Shown: one piece after another, positions 14,355 to 22,491 of the stretch
How the letters are laid out: each line of letters begins with the position of its first letter
How positions within the stretch are numbered: the stretch's first letter is position 1
Source of the DNA: Phycisphaerales bacterium
GTDB lineage: Bacteria > Planctomycetota > Phycisphaerae > UBA1845
Assembly: GCA_003597935.1 (NCBI GenBank)
Contig: QZJT01000035.1
Location: forward strand, 1-36,904
DNA: 36,904 nt
Reading direction: 5' to 3'
Translations under genes and position numbers: made by a program
Notes under the pieces: model-generated
The model's input: the letters and a program-made list of their open reading frames with translations, nothing else
Told to the model about the DNA's origin: nothing
Databases searched by the model: none

Positions 14355-16055
14355 CTACATCACCTGATATTCAGGACTGCTGATCAGCAGGTGGATCAGG
14401 CCGCGCACGGCCGCGGCCGTGTCCGCGCCGTCGGGCTTGATGTCACCGCCGAGCCGCCGCACGTGTTCGACCAGCGCCTCGCGCGTCGCGGGATCCGGCT
14501 CCCGTTGCCACAGCCGGGCGACGAAATGATCGACGATCGCCTCGGCCGAATCGAGGTGGTACTTTCGCAGGATCGGCGACGGGTCGAACATCGGCTGATC
14601 CGTGTTCAAATCCCGTTTCGCGGGCCTTATCACGGCCGCCATGGGCGCCGGATCTTCCAGCAGGTCGCCGGTCAGGTGGCGCGCCCGCGGCGCCTGGCCG
14701 CCGTAGATCAGGCCGGCCGCGAAATTGTAGCGTTCAAACAGCGTCGCGGTGTTGATCCACGCCACGCCGCCGTCCCAACCCTTGACGTTGGGTGGCTGGA
14801 AGAGCTGCTGGCCCATCATCTTCAGCGCCCGCGTCATTTCGGCCGCGTTGTACAGGTCGATCTCCAGCAGCCGGCACGTCCCGACCACCAGGTCCACGGG
14901 GCTCTTGACCATGGCCCAGCGGACCTCGGGGGCGTAGAAAGCATCCGAAAGCAGAATGTTCTCGATCAACGGCTTCACCTCGAAGCGGCTTCGGCGCAGC
15001 TCGGCGGCCATCGCCGCCAGCAGCGGCTCGCCGGGCGCCGTGCCGGCCAGCCAGCGCCAGACTTTGTCCGCCATGAAGCGGGCCGCCTGCGGCTGCTCCA
15101 GGATGATGTCGATGACTTCGGTGCCCTGAAAGCGTCCGTAGCGGCCGAAGAGGATCTTCACGCCGTCGTCGTGGTCGCGCGGGTTGTAGGTGAACGCCCC
15201 CGTGCGCGGGTCGATCGACCAGCCGGTGAACGCCCGTGCCACCTCCTTGACGTCGCGCTCGCTGTAGTGCCCTTCGCCCAGGGTGAACAGCTCCAGCAGC
15301 TCTCGGGCGAAGTTCTCGTTCGGCTGGCGGGCGACGTTGCTGGCGTTGTTGAGGTAGCGCAGCATGGCCGGATCGGCGGCGACGCGCAGCAGCAGCTCGC
15401 GGTAGTTTCCGCTGGCGAAGCGGCGGAAGAGGTTGTTCTGATCGAACATGAAGCGGGCGTTTTGCACCTCGCGGATGCCGCTGGTCAGGTGCCCGTGCCA
15501 GAAGAGCACGAGCTTTTCCTCCAGCGGGCGCGGCGTGCCGATCATGCGGCGGATCCACCACTCGCTGACGTTGGCCAGTTGCGCCGCTTCGTTCTGTCGC
15601 CGCATCCGCACGTAGGCCTCGCGCTGCTCCTGCGTCGGCTCCTGGACGTCCTTGAACGGGGGGGGCTGATAGGGCAGCACGGTGGGCGGTTGAAAGCGGG
15701 CGGACTGGCGCTCGTAGTACACCAGCGCGTACACCGCGCCGCGGCGGCCGAGCCTGGTGAAGCGGTCGATCTCCTCCGGCGTGCCGCCGAACCCGGCCCG
15801 GCGCAGCAGGTGGGCGGCGTGCTCGCGGCTCCAATCGGCGGATGCGATCAGCGGGTCGCCGCTGGTTGCGAAACCTGACTTGCTGCCGGATGCGACCAAC
15901 GCGACCGCCAGCATCAGCACCGCGGCCGCGCCCCCGCGGTGGGTGCGCGAGATGCGGCGGGTGGGCGCAAGACATCGAGCCCCCGAGCAGCCGGCGGCGC
16001 GGGAGTGGTGGCAGGCGCGCGAGGGTATGGGTCTGAACGATCCTCTCGTTCTCAT
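14355..16055 (-). CDS. DUF1800 family secreted protein
   Basis: A 566-residue DUF1800 protein of unknown biochemical role. After a basic, poorly conserved N-terminus there is a hydrophobic export segment (AAAVLMLAVALVASG, about 44-58). Family-typical stretches follow: HLLRRAGFGGTPEEIDRF, KLVLFWHGHLTSG, NENFARELLELFTLG (preceded by YLNNASN), AFTGWSID, and WDGGVAWINTATL. The start at 16055 is the only ATG before the export segment and has no strong ribosome site, so it is uncertain. It is the upstream partner of the DUF1501 gene; the two are thought to act together at the cell surface. Confidence 0.9.
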   Translation of the reverse strand: MRTRGSFRPIPSRACHHSRAAGCSGARCLAPTRRISRTHRGGAAAVLMLAVALVASGSKSGFATSGDPLIASADWSREHAAHLLRRAGFGGTPEEIDRFTRLGRRGAVYALVYYERQSARFQPPTVLPYQPPPFKDVQEPTQEQREAYVRMRRQNEAAQLANVSEWWIRRMIGTPRPLEEKLVLFWHGHLTSGIREVQNARFMFDQNNLFRRFASGNYRELLLRVAADPAMLRYLNNASNVARQPNENFARELLELFTLGEGHYSERDVKEVARAFTGWSIDPRTGAFTYNPRDHDDGVKILFGRYGRFQGTEVIDIILEQPQAARFMADKVWRWLAGTAPGEPLLAAMAAELRRSRFEVKPLIENILLSDAFYAPEVRWAMVKSPVDLVVGTCRLLEIDLYNAAEMTRALKMMGQQLFQPPNVKGWDGGVAWINTATLFERYNFAAGLIYGGQAPRARHLTGDLLEDPAPMAAVIRPAKRDLNTDQPMFDPSPILRKYHLDSAEAIVDHFVARLWQREPDPATREALVEHVRRLGGDIKPDGADTAAAVRGLIHLLISSPEYQVM

Positions 16056-16238
16056 CGGCCGGTTGCACCATCCCCGGGCGATCCGGGCAGCGACCAGAAA
16101 CTTGCGCGCAAAACCGCGCGAAGTCCTGCCGCCGGAATCTATGCGGTCAAACGTTGCTCAGCCGTCGCCATTGCGTCGATTGGTGTCAGCGCCCCGCCGC
16201 CCTGCGCCTCCGGCATCGTACCCGCGGCTGCCCGAAGC

Positions 16239-16319
16239 CCCGCGTTTCATCGCGGGCGGATCCTCGCGAGCGTGCGCGTTGTCCCCCCGAGCCCCGCCTT
16301 TCAAGGCGGGAGTTGCTCG
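16239..16319. repeat. Pair of REP-like hairpins
   Basis: Hairpin 1: CCCGCG (16239-16244) with CGCGGG (16251-16256) around TTTCAT. Hairpin 2: CCCGCCTT (16293-16300) with AAGGCGGG (16303-16310), enclosed by CGAGC (16288-16292) and GCTCG (16315-16319). Both follow the plan GCCCCGC-YTTTCA-GCGGG, so they look like two members of one family. They lie in the 545-bp gene-free stretch 16056-16600. Confidence 0.65.
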
Positions 16320-16479
16320 GAGAATCGCCCCCCCGAGCGGAGATGTGCAATCTTGCTGGCAGAACTGCCCGCGAATGCCGGGGGCTCTGAGAGACCCCGG
16401 CCACGAATGCCGGCGTGTGGATTATGGCACGGGTTTACAACCGGTGGTCTGCGACCCCGGAGGGGCCAGGGAGCGTAGC

Positions 16480-16527
16480 CACGGGTGGAGCGCAGCCAGC
16501 CGGAAGGCTGGCGAAGCGGAACCCATG
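16480..16527. repeat. Compound inverted repeat with GGAA-loop hairpin
   Basis: An outer pair CACGGGT (16480-16486) / ACCCATG (16521-16527), with one G-T pair, encloses a perfect inner hairpin CCAGCC-GGAA-GGCTGG (16496-16511). Sequences of the type CCACGGGTGGAGCGCAGC are, to my recollection, widespread intergenic repeats in planctomycete genomes. It is close to the 3' end of the TPR gene at 16601. Confidence 0.6.
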
Positions 16528-16600
16528 CACGAGTCATTCGGTGATGGAATCGGCCAACCCGGATTGACGACACTCTTCGCCGGCCTCGCCGGATGGGCCG

Positions 16601-17881
16601 TCATCGCGGCGTCGCCATCGCGTTGGTGGCGGTGGCGGGCGTTAGCGGCGGCGGGGGCGTCGGCGATGCCGCGTGTGCCGCGTCTCGAATGGCGCGGGCC
16701 CGCTGTTGGAGTCGTGCCGTTCCGGGGCCGGGCCGCAGGGCCGCAGCCATCATGCGCCGCGCTTCGTCGTGGCGGCCGGCGCAGTGAAGCGCCCACGCGG
16801 CCGTCTCGTAGGCGCCCACGTCTTGGCGGACTTCCGTCAGATCCTGAAGGGCCAGTTCGGCGGCGCGCTGCGCGTCGCCGCCATGGCAGAGCCAGTATTC
16901 GGCGAGTTCGCGCAGGTGTCCCACCTCGCCGGCCGCCAGGTCGGCGGTCAGGTCTTTCTCCGCCCGGTCGAACCAGGCGCGGGCTTCGTCATGCTTCCCG
17001 GCCGCCGACAGCAGGTCGCCCATGGCGATCCAGACGGCCGGGCGATCGACGGATTCGGCAATGGGGCGGAGCGCGCGGATCGCCTCTTCCCGTCGCCCGG
17101 CGGCGGCCTCCAGTTCGGCCAGCCTCCAGGCCGCAACCGCGTCACCCGGATCGTAGTGCAGCGCTTCGCGATAGGCCGTGCGGGCCTGCTCCGGTCTGCC
17201 GTGCTCGCGGTAGAGTTCGCCCAGCACGGTCCTGCACCAGGCCAGCACGGCGGGGGGGGCATCGAGCAGCCGGCCTGCCTCGAAGGCGTCGGCCAGCTCC
17301 TGCGCGGCCTTGTCGATGCGGCCGCGGACGGCGTCTATCTGGGCCATCCGAGACAGCGACTCGACCGTCATTCCCTGATCCAGCAACCGTTGATAGCACG
17401 CTTCGGCCTCGGCGTAGTGCCCCAGCGCGAAGTGGGCGTCTCCCAGCAGCGCCCACGTCTGAGGATCATCGTGCCGCAGTTCGGCGGCATGGCGGGCGTG
17501 CGTCAACGCATCCCTGAAGCGGTGGCGGCCGATCATCGCGTAGGCCAGACCGATCCGGGCGGTGACGCTGTCCGGCCGCAGCGTCAGCAATGTCTCGAAC
17601 GCCTCCGCAGCCGCGTCGAACTCCTCGTGCGACGAGGTGCGGCGGGCGCGGTCGAGGCGCACAGCGCCCAGCTTGGAAAGCGCGATCGCATCGTGCGGGT
17701 CCGCGGCCACGCGCCGCAGCAGGAACTCCAGCGTTGCGTCGGAGTCCGCCTGCGACGGCGGTGCGGAAGCAGGCGGATGGCCGTGACCTTCACGGGCCGC
17801 CGCCGGCACGACGGCCGCGCCGAGGCAGGCGGTGCAGAGAATGGCGATCACCAGGGAGTCCGCACGATTTGACATTATCAT
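16601..17881 (-). CDS. Exported TPR-repeat protein
   Basis: A 426-residue protein with a signal peptide (SLVIAILCTACLGAAVVPAAA, roughly 9-29; the Cys is not in a clear lipobox) and then tandem TPR units over most of its length. Examples are FETLLTLRPDSVTARIGLAY, THARHAAELRHDDPQTWALL and YREALHYDPGDAVAAWRLAE. TPRs bind proteins; no catalytic motif is seen. The ATG at 17881 has GAGAGG eight bases upstream; a second ATG at 17875 is less well placed. It follows the DUF4331 gene on the same strand by 169 bp, and the pair may act together. Confidence 0.82.
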   Translation of the reverse strand: MIMSNRADSLVIAILCTACLGAAVVPAAAREGHGHPPASAPPSQADSDATLEFLLRRVAADPHDAIALSKLGAVRLDRARRTSSHEEFDAAAEAFETLLTLRPDSVTARIGLAYAMIGRHRFRDALTHARHAAELRHDDPQTWALLGDAHFALGHYAEAEACYQRLLDQGMTVESLSRMAQIDAVRGRIDKAAQELADAFEAGRLLDAPPAVLAWCRTVLGELYREHGRPEQARTAYREALHYDPGDAVAAWRLAELEAAAGRREEAIRALRPIAESVDRPAVWIAMGDLLSAAGKHDEARAWFDRAEKDLTADLAAGEVGHLRELAEYWLCHGGDAQRAAELALQDLTEVRQDVGAYETAAWALHCAGRHDEARRMMAAALRPGPGTARLQQRARAIRDAAHAASPTPPPPLTPATATNAMATPR

Positions 17882-17984
17882 AAGACGATCCTCTCGCGTG
17901 GGTGTTCCTGGTATTTGAGCGAAGATCGGTTCACACAAGGCAGCTCGCTGGCGTCCACCCACCTCCCACGGCGAAAAGTGCGGC

Positions 17985-18012
17985 CGCGCCGATCGGGCCG
18001 GCGATCGGCGCG
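17985..18012 (-). terminator. 11-bp GC inverted repeat after the DUF4331 gene
   Basis: CGCGCCGATCG (17985-17995) and CGATCGGCGCG (18002-18012) pair perfectly around a 6-base loop. It begins 38 bases after the DUF4331 stop. On the minus strand a short CACTTTT follows, so it may be a weak terminator or an mRNA end stabiliser between the DUF4331 and TPR genes. Confidence 0.4.
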
Positions 18013-18050
18013 CCGCGACTCCTCCTTACCGTGGCAGCACCCGTCGCCCC

Positions 18051-19118
18051 CTATTCCGGCTGGTGGGGAAGCGCCAGGTACGGGAAATTGTCAGTGAACG
18101 GGCGGTCGTTGGCATCGACTCCGTCTTTCACCGGTTGCTGGTTGAAGATGAAGAACAGGAGCGTGTCGATCACGTCGTCATCCAGCGTCCGGCCGTTGGG
18201 ATATTGTGCCGGGCTGGCCGGATCGAACTTGAGCGTGTCGGGGATCGCCACCGACGCCAGGATCGCGATGTTCTCGGGATTCGTCCCCAGCGCCTTCAGC
18301 GACTCGGCGATCGCTTCGCCGAAGTCGCCGGAGTCATTGACCGGCAGTCCGATGTTGAACAGATCCTTCATCGTGAACGGGATCAACGCGGTGCCGACGG
18401 CCGGGTTGCCCGCCCGCTCGATCTGCTCGTACTGGCCCTTGTGGACCTCCAGCTTGCCGTTCGACGACTTGCGCACGGTCTTGCGGGTACGGGCGGTGTC
18501 TCCCCAGATCGACAGCGCCCGGTCGACGCCGATCATGGAACGCGGGAACTCGACCACGATGGCGGACACGTTGTACCCGGCGAACCCGTCGGACCCGGTG
18601 AACGAGCCGTGGCCGGAGAGGAAGCGGAAGAAGCCGACCACGTCGAAGAAGAACGGGTCGTCCCGCGGTCCGGCGAACAGCTTGATGCCGTTCGGACCCT
18701 CGTTGATGATCGCCTCGTTCGGTTCGCGCTCCTCCGTCGGCAGGGTGGCCTCGCCCTCGACTACGACGTTGCCGGGAAAGACCGCGCTGACCGTCTGACG
18801 CGCCGCCTCCCGCGGACCGAAGGTGACGTCGACCGAGTGGTCCGGCAGGGCGTCGAAGTCGATGTCGATGTTGAACCGGTAGCGCACGTTGGGCGAGAAC
18901 TGGAACGCGATCCCTTCGCTGGGCGCCGAGAACGGATTGACCGTCATGGCGAGCACCAGCTTCTGAGGATCATTCGGGTTGGTGAAGGCGTAGACGTCGG
19001 CGATGTCCGCCGCGGCGTCTTCCTGAATCAACGGTGCTTCCTTGTGGTCGGACGCGGCGGCCGTCAGAACCAGACCTGCGGTCGCAACGGCGCCCATCCA
19101 TCGACTGAAACGGAACAT
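18051..19118 (-). CDS. DUF4331 family exported protein
   Basis: A 355-residue DUF4331 protein, function not established. The signal peptide (MGAVATAGLVLTAAA, about 8-22) is followed at once by the family hallmark SDHKEAPLIQEDAAADIADVYAF, then FRFNIDIDFDALPDHSVD-like and AIVVEFPRSMIG-like blocks. The ATG at 19118 has AGGAG seven bases upstream, which decides it over an ATG nine codons earlier. It is divergent from an ECF sigma factor gene and upstream of the TPR gene. Confidence 0.85.
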   Translation of the reverse strand: MFRFSRWMGAVATAGLVLTAAASDHKEAPLIQEDAAADIADVYAFTNPNDPQKLVLAMTVNPFSAPSEGIAFQFSPNVRYRFNIDIDFDALPDHSVDVTFGPREAARQTVSAVFPGNVVVEGEATLPTEEREPNEAIINEGPNGIKLFAGPRDDPFFFDVVGFFRFLSGHGSFTGSDGFAGYNVSAIVVEFPRSMIGVDRALSIWGDTARTRKTVRKSSNGKLEVHKGQYEQIERAGNPAVGTALIPFTMKDLFNIGLPVNDSGDFGEAIAESLKALGTNPENIAILASVAIPDTLKFDPASPAQYPNGRTLDDDVIDTLLFFIFNQQPVKDGVDANDRPFTDNFPYLALPHQPE

Positions 19119-19443
19119 TTTCGTACTCCTGTAAACCGGCTTCATCTCCGCCAGCGGCCAATCCTGCGGCCGATGGCGCGTGCAGCCACAACCGCCCTTA
19201 CGTGCCCAACGCCGTCGTCGGATTCAGACTGGGGAAGATTCGTGAAATCGCGCCGCGGGGCGCCCATCCGGTGAATCCGCCGGACGGGCGCGAGCGTAAT
19301 CCCTGTACGTGGCGCTATCCCGCCATCGACGCGCCCCGGAGGGGTCCGCGCGTCAGATTGACCCGTGCGGTGCAGGAAGTAGAATGGTGAAGCGGCCTTG
19401 CAATGTCAGGTTCATCCGTGGCCGGCCCGGCCAGAGGCGTGGA
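19119..19443. promoter_or_regulatory. Divergent intergenic region between DUF4331 and ECF sigma genes
   Basis: A 325-bp region that must hold promoters for both divergent transcripts. No convincing sigma70 pair was found on either strand. The ECF factor may recognise its own sites here, but I could not identify a repeated -35/-10 pair on both sides, so none is assigned. Confidence 0.4.
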
Positions 19444-19989
19444 ATGTCCGCTTCCGATGAAGCTCTGCTGGCGCGGATCCGCGGGGGCGACAACGACGCC
19501 TTCGCCGCCCTCTACGACCGCCACGCGCCGCGCGTTTTCGGGGTGATCCTTCGCATCATCGGCGACCGCTGCGAGGCGGAGGACGTCCTTCAGGAGACTT
19601 TCTGGCAGGTGTGGAGGCAGGCCGCCGCCTGGCGGCCCGAGCGCGGGGCGCCGTTGGTGTGGATCGCGATGATCGCCCGGTCGCGGGCGATCGACCGGCT
19701 GCGGCGGCGGAAAGCGGCGATTGTGGCGTCCGATGTGGTCGAGGCCGCGGCCGCCGCGCCGCAGAGCGACGTCGAGCGCGAAGAGCAGGCGCACCTGACC
19801 CGCTCGATCCTGCGGCAACTCCCGCCCGAGCAGATGGCGGTGATCAGCCTGGCCTTTTTCTGCGGCATGACGCACGAGCAGATCGCCCAGGAGCACGATA
19901 TACCCCTGGGCACGGTGAAGACGCGGATCCGGCGCGGAATGCAGCGCTTGCGGGCCTACCTGACCGAACGAGAGGCAAAATCGGCATGA
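19444..19989 (+). CDS. ECF-type RNA polymerase sigma factor
   Basis: A 181-residue group 4 sigma factor. Region 2 is seen as DNDAFAALYDRHAPRVFGV...CEAEDVLQETFWQVWRQA, region 4 as LPPEQMAVISLAFFCGMTHEQIAQ...LGTVKTRIRRGMQRLR with the helix-turn-helix. It directs RNA polymerase to a small stress regulon. The ATG at 19444 has AGAGG a few bases upstream; an ATG at 19384 would add 20 residues. Its stop overlaps the anti-sigma start (ATGA), so the two are translated together. The partner type resembles ECF/ChrR pairs that answer singlet oxygen or peroxides; the signal here is unknown. Confidence 0.92.
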   Translation: MSASDEALLARIRGGDNDAFAALYDRHAPRVFGVILRIIGDRCEAEDVLQETFWQVWRQAAAWRPERGAPLVWIAMIARSRAIDRLRRRKAAIVASDVVEAAAAAPQSDVEREEQAHLTRSILRQLPPEQMAVISLAFFCGMTHEQIAQEHDIPLGTVKTRIRRGMQRLRAYLTEREAKSA

Positions 19990-20642
19990 CGTCACACGAC
20001 TCGGGTCATCCTGGTCTCCCCGATCTTTCGGAAGCGGCGGCACTGTACGCCGCCGGCGCCATGACCGCCGCCGAAGCGCTCGATTTCGAGTCGCGGCTGG
20101 CGGCGGCCGGCGATCCGGCGGGCGCGGAGTTCGCAGCCCTTGCGCCGGTGGTGGCGGAGCTGATTCACGCCGTGGAGCCGGTCGAGCCGTCCGCCGCGGT
20201 GCGGGAGGCGCTTCTGCGCCGCATCGCGGAGGCGGGCGAATCGGCTGAGGACGGCGCGGCCGCACACGACGAACGGCAGGTCTGGAAGCGCTGGGACGCG
20301 GACGCCTCGGCGACACACCTGCTGATCCGCAACGCCATGAAGACCGGCTGGGAGGAGACCGGCATTTCCGGCATCGCCGTCCGCCGGCTCAGCGTCGACC
20401 GCCAGCGCAACCAGACCACCATGCTGGTTCGCATGGCGGCCGGAACCGGCTATCCCAGCCACATCCACGACGGCCCGGAGGAATGCCTGGTCCTGGAAGG
20501 CGACCTGCGCGTCGGCGACGAGCACCATCTTCGCGCCGGCGACTTCCAGCGCATGGCCCCCGGCAGCCGGCACGGCTACCAGAGCACAGACGGCGGCTGC
20601 CTGCTGCTGATCGTCTCGTCGCTGAGCGACAAGCTGGACTGA
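19986..20642 (+). CDS. Cupin-domain anti-sigma factor (ChrR/RskA-like)
   Basis: A 218-residue soluble anti-sigma factor. The N-terminal part (about 14-80) has the EAAALYAAGAMTAAEALDFE pattern of anti-sigma domains but lacks the HxxxCxxC zinc motif found in ChrR. The C-terminal cupin (about 130-212) keeps a metal-site pattern, PSHIHDGPEECLVLEGD with His159, His161 and Glu165/166, and His196 in GSRHGY. It starts at the ATG overlapping the sigma stop. The expected role is to hold the sigma factor inactive until the cupin senses a signal. No membrane segment is seen. Confidence 0.8.
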   Translation: MTSHDSGHPGLPDLSEAAALYAAGAMTAAEALDFESRLAAAGDPAGAEFAALAPVVAELIHAVEPVEPSAAVREALLRRIAEAGESAEDGAAAHDERQVWKRWDADASATHLLIRNAMKTGWEETGISGIAVRRLSVDRQRNQTTMLVRMAAGTGYPSHIHDGPEECLVLEGDLRVGDEHHLRAGDFQRMAPGSRHGYQSTDGGCLLLIVSSLSDKLD

Positions 20643-20717
20643 TCGCGAGCAGGCGCACCTGTCGGTGCGCTTTGTGGCGATGCCGATTCGTCGCGCGGCG
20701 GTCGAATGGGGCTCGCC

Positions 20718-20948
20718 ATGAGTCGGCTGCCTGACCACGCCGTGTGCCTATCGTGCGGTTATTGGCTGCGCGGCTTGCCTGGAAGCACATGTCCCGGATG
20801 CGGCCGCGCGTTCAATCCGTCCGATCCGACAACAGGGGGAACTGAGCCAACAAGCTGGTTGACGCGGCGTTGGGCCGTCCTGCCGCCATGCACCCTGTGG
20901 AGCGAAAAGCGGACAGACGGATCTTGCAAATTAGAAATGGATTTCTAA
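20718..20948 (+). pseudogene. Truncated planctomycete-type zinc-ribbon protein
   Basis: A 76-residue frame (77 codons with the stop) that begins with a zinc ribbon, CLSCGYWLRGL...CPGCGRAFNPSDP, a pattern common at the start of longer planctomycete membrane proteins. After about residue 45 the sequence loses character, and the last codons fall inside the palindrome in front of the ATPase gene (20923-20956), ending at a TAA there. No membrane segment follows. It is therefore probably a gene cut by arrival of the ATPase cassette. An ATG at 20706 could extend it by four residues. It might still be a small functional protein. Confidence 0.5.
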
Positions 20949-20956
20949 AATGCAAG
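20923..20956. promoter_or_regulatory. 34-bp near-perfect palindrome abutting the ATPase start codon
   Basis: CTTGCA-aa-TTAGAAAT-gg-ATTTCTAA-aa-TGCAAG: arms of 6 and 8 bp pair exactly, with an unpaired aa on each side. It ends one base before the ATG at 20958 and is much more AT-rich than its surroundings. It fits an operator for autoregulation, or an end of a mobile cassette. No ribosome site is visible, so the mRNA may be leaderless or its start may be hidden in the hairpin. Confidence 0.65.
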
Positions 20957-20957
20957 C

Positions 20958-22106
20958 ATGATCCAGCGTCGCATCCTGCCTGTTCTGCGCCGCCGTCTGA
21001 AGGACTACCCGGCCGTGGCCCTGGTGGGGCCGCGCCAGTCCGGTAAGACCACGCTGGCCCGGTCGCTGGGCGAGGTCTACTACGACCTGGAGCAGGAGGC
21101 CGATCGCCTACGGCTGGATCTGGAGTGGAACCAGCTTGTCGCCGGCCGGCAACTCGTCGTCCTGGACGAGGCCCAGGTCCGGGCGGAGCTTTTCCCAAGG
21201 CTGCGCGGCGCGATCGACGAGCGCCGGCAGCGCAAGGGGCGGTTCCTGTTGCTCGGTTCGGTTTCCCCATCGCTGATGGTGCAGGTGTCCGAATCGCTTG
21301 CCGGGCGTCTGGCGCTGGTCGAACTGACGCCGCTGCTGTTCAACGAACTGACAAGTCAGGCGGCTCGAACGCGGCGGTGGCGCGTGGGCGGTTTTCCGGA
21401 GGGGGGCGTACTGTCGCCGCGGCGTTACCCTCAGTGGGGATTGAACTATCTGACCCTGCTCGCGCAGCGGGATCTGCCAAGCTGGGGGCTGTCCGCCCGC
21501 CCGCAGGTCACCATGCGTATGCTGCGAATGCTGGCGGCGCTGCACGGACAGATGTGGAACGCGTCACAACTCGGGGCCAGTCTGGGTCTGTCGTATCAAA
21601 CCGTCAACACCTATGCCGAGTACCTGGAAGGCGCCTTCCTGATCCGCCGCCTGCCGCCGCTGGCAGCGAATCTTCGCAAGCGTCTGGTCAAGAGCCCCAA
21701 GGTCTACTGGCGCGACAGCGGCCTGCTCCATGCCGTTCTCAACGTAGCGGATCAGCGAGACCTGTTGTCTCAGCCGTGGGTCGGCGCCAGTTGGGAGGGA
21801 TTCGTCATCGAGCAGATCATCGGCACGCTGCAACAGGTCGGGCGGCCTTTCGAGGCGTTTTTCTTCCGCACCAGCGATCGTCACGAGATCGACCTCGTGT
21901 TGGACTTCGGCCGAAGCCGTTGGGCGATCGAGGTCAAGCTGTCAAGTTCGCCCGGCCTTCAGGACATGACGCGTCTGAACCACGCGGCCGACATGATCGG
22001 CGCGGACCGCCGAATCCTGATTTCGCAGACGCGGCAGGTCGTTGATGAGGGCGGTCAGGTTTCGTGCAACCTCGAGTGGCTGCTCGAACACATTGAGCCG
22101 GTCTGA
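20958..22106 (+). CDS. AAA-family ATPase with DUF4143-type C-terminal domain
   Basis: A 382-residue ATPase of the AAA_14/DUF4143 group. Walker A is GPRQSGKT (24-31), Walker B QLVVLDEAQ (65-73), and a sensor-like GRFLLLGSVSPSL segment follows. A winged-helix-like stretch (QLGASLGLSYQTVNTYAEYLE) precedes the DUF4143 end, HEIDLVLDFGRSRWAIEVKLSSS, which resembles a PD-(D/E)xK nuclease fold with ExK. Proteins of this group are common, spread by transfer, and of uncertain function. The start abuts the palindrome at 20923, and the upstream gene looks truncated by it. Confidence 0.85.
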   Translation: MIQRRILPVLRRRLKDYPAVALVGPRQSGKTTLARSLGEVYYDLEQEADRLRLDLEWNQLVAGRQLVVLDEAQVRAELFPRLRGAIDERRQRKGRFLLLGSVSPSLMVQVSESLAGRLALVELTPLLFNELTSQAARTRRWRVGGFPEGGVLSPRRYPQWGLNYLTLLAQRDLPSWGLSARPQVTMRMLRMLAALHGQMWNASQLGASLGLSYQTVNTYAEYLEGAFLIRRLPPLAANLRKRLVKSPKVYWRDSGLLHAVLNVADQRDLLSQPWVGASWEGFVIEQIIGTLQQVGRPFEAFFFRTSDRHEIDLVLDFGRSRWAIEVKLSSSPGLQDMTRLNHAADMIGADRRILISQTRQVVDEGGQVSCNLEWLLEHIEPV

Positions 22107-22141
22107 ATGCGGAAAGCGCGGCCGGCTGAACAGCCGTGCCC

Positions 22142-22321
22142 GATCAGGCGCCGCCGGCGAGCCGCGGGCTTCAGCCCGCGCGGAGTCTGCGGCTTCGACC
22201 TGGCTACGAATCGTGCAGGCTATCTAAGTCATCGTGCGCGATCATGCGCCGCCGGCGAGCCGCGGGCTTCGGCCCGCGCGGAGTCTGCGGCTTCGACCTG
22301 GCTACGAATTGTGCAGGTTAT
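22142..22321. repeat. 82-bp direct repeat, two copies (22142-22223 and 22240-22321)
   Basis: The two copies differ at only a few positions and are separated by 16 bp. Each contains GAGCCGCGGGCTTC..GCCCGCGCGGAG, the reverse complement of the dispersed repeat at 10568 and 22362. The unit starts GATCA.GCGCCGCCGGCG and ends GTGCAGG.TAT. Confidence 0.9.
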
Positions 22322-22361
22322 GTAACCTGGCTGATGGCGCGCAAATCGCATACTCATCAAC

Positions 22362-22454
22362 GGGGAACATCCGCGCGGGCTGAAGCCACGCGGCTCGCTC
22401 GTGCGCGCTGAAGCCACGCGGCTCGCTCGTGCGCGCTGAAGCCACGCGGCTCGC
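22362..22454. repeat. REP-like repeat with 28-bp tandem amplification
   Basis: Begins GGGGAACATCCGCGCGGGC and continues with a 28-bp unit, GCTGAAGCCACGCGGCTCGC plus eight bases, at 22379, 22407 and 22435 (about 2.7 copies). It is the same family as 10568-10605. Confidence 0.9.
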
Positions 22455-22491
22455 GACTGGTGCGCTTGCCAGAACATGCGTCGCCAGCGCC

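Noticed and set aside
14604..14615. GTTCAAATCCCG, resembling a tRNA T-loop
   Set aside because: It lies inside the DUF1800 coding sequence (minus strand) and no acceptor stem, D-arm or anticodon arm can be placed around it.
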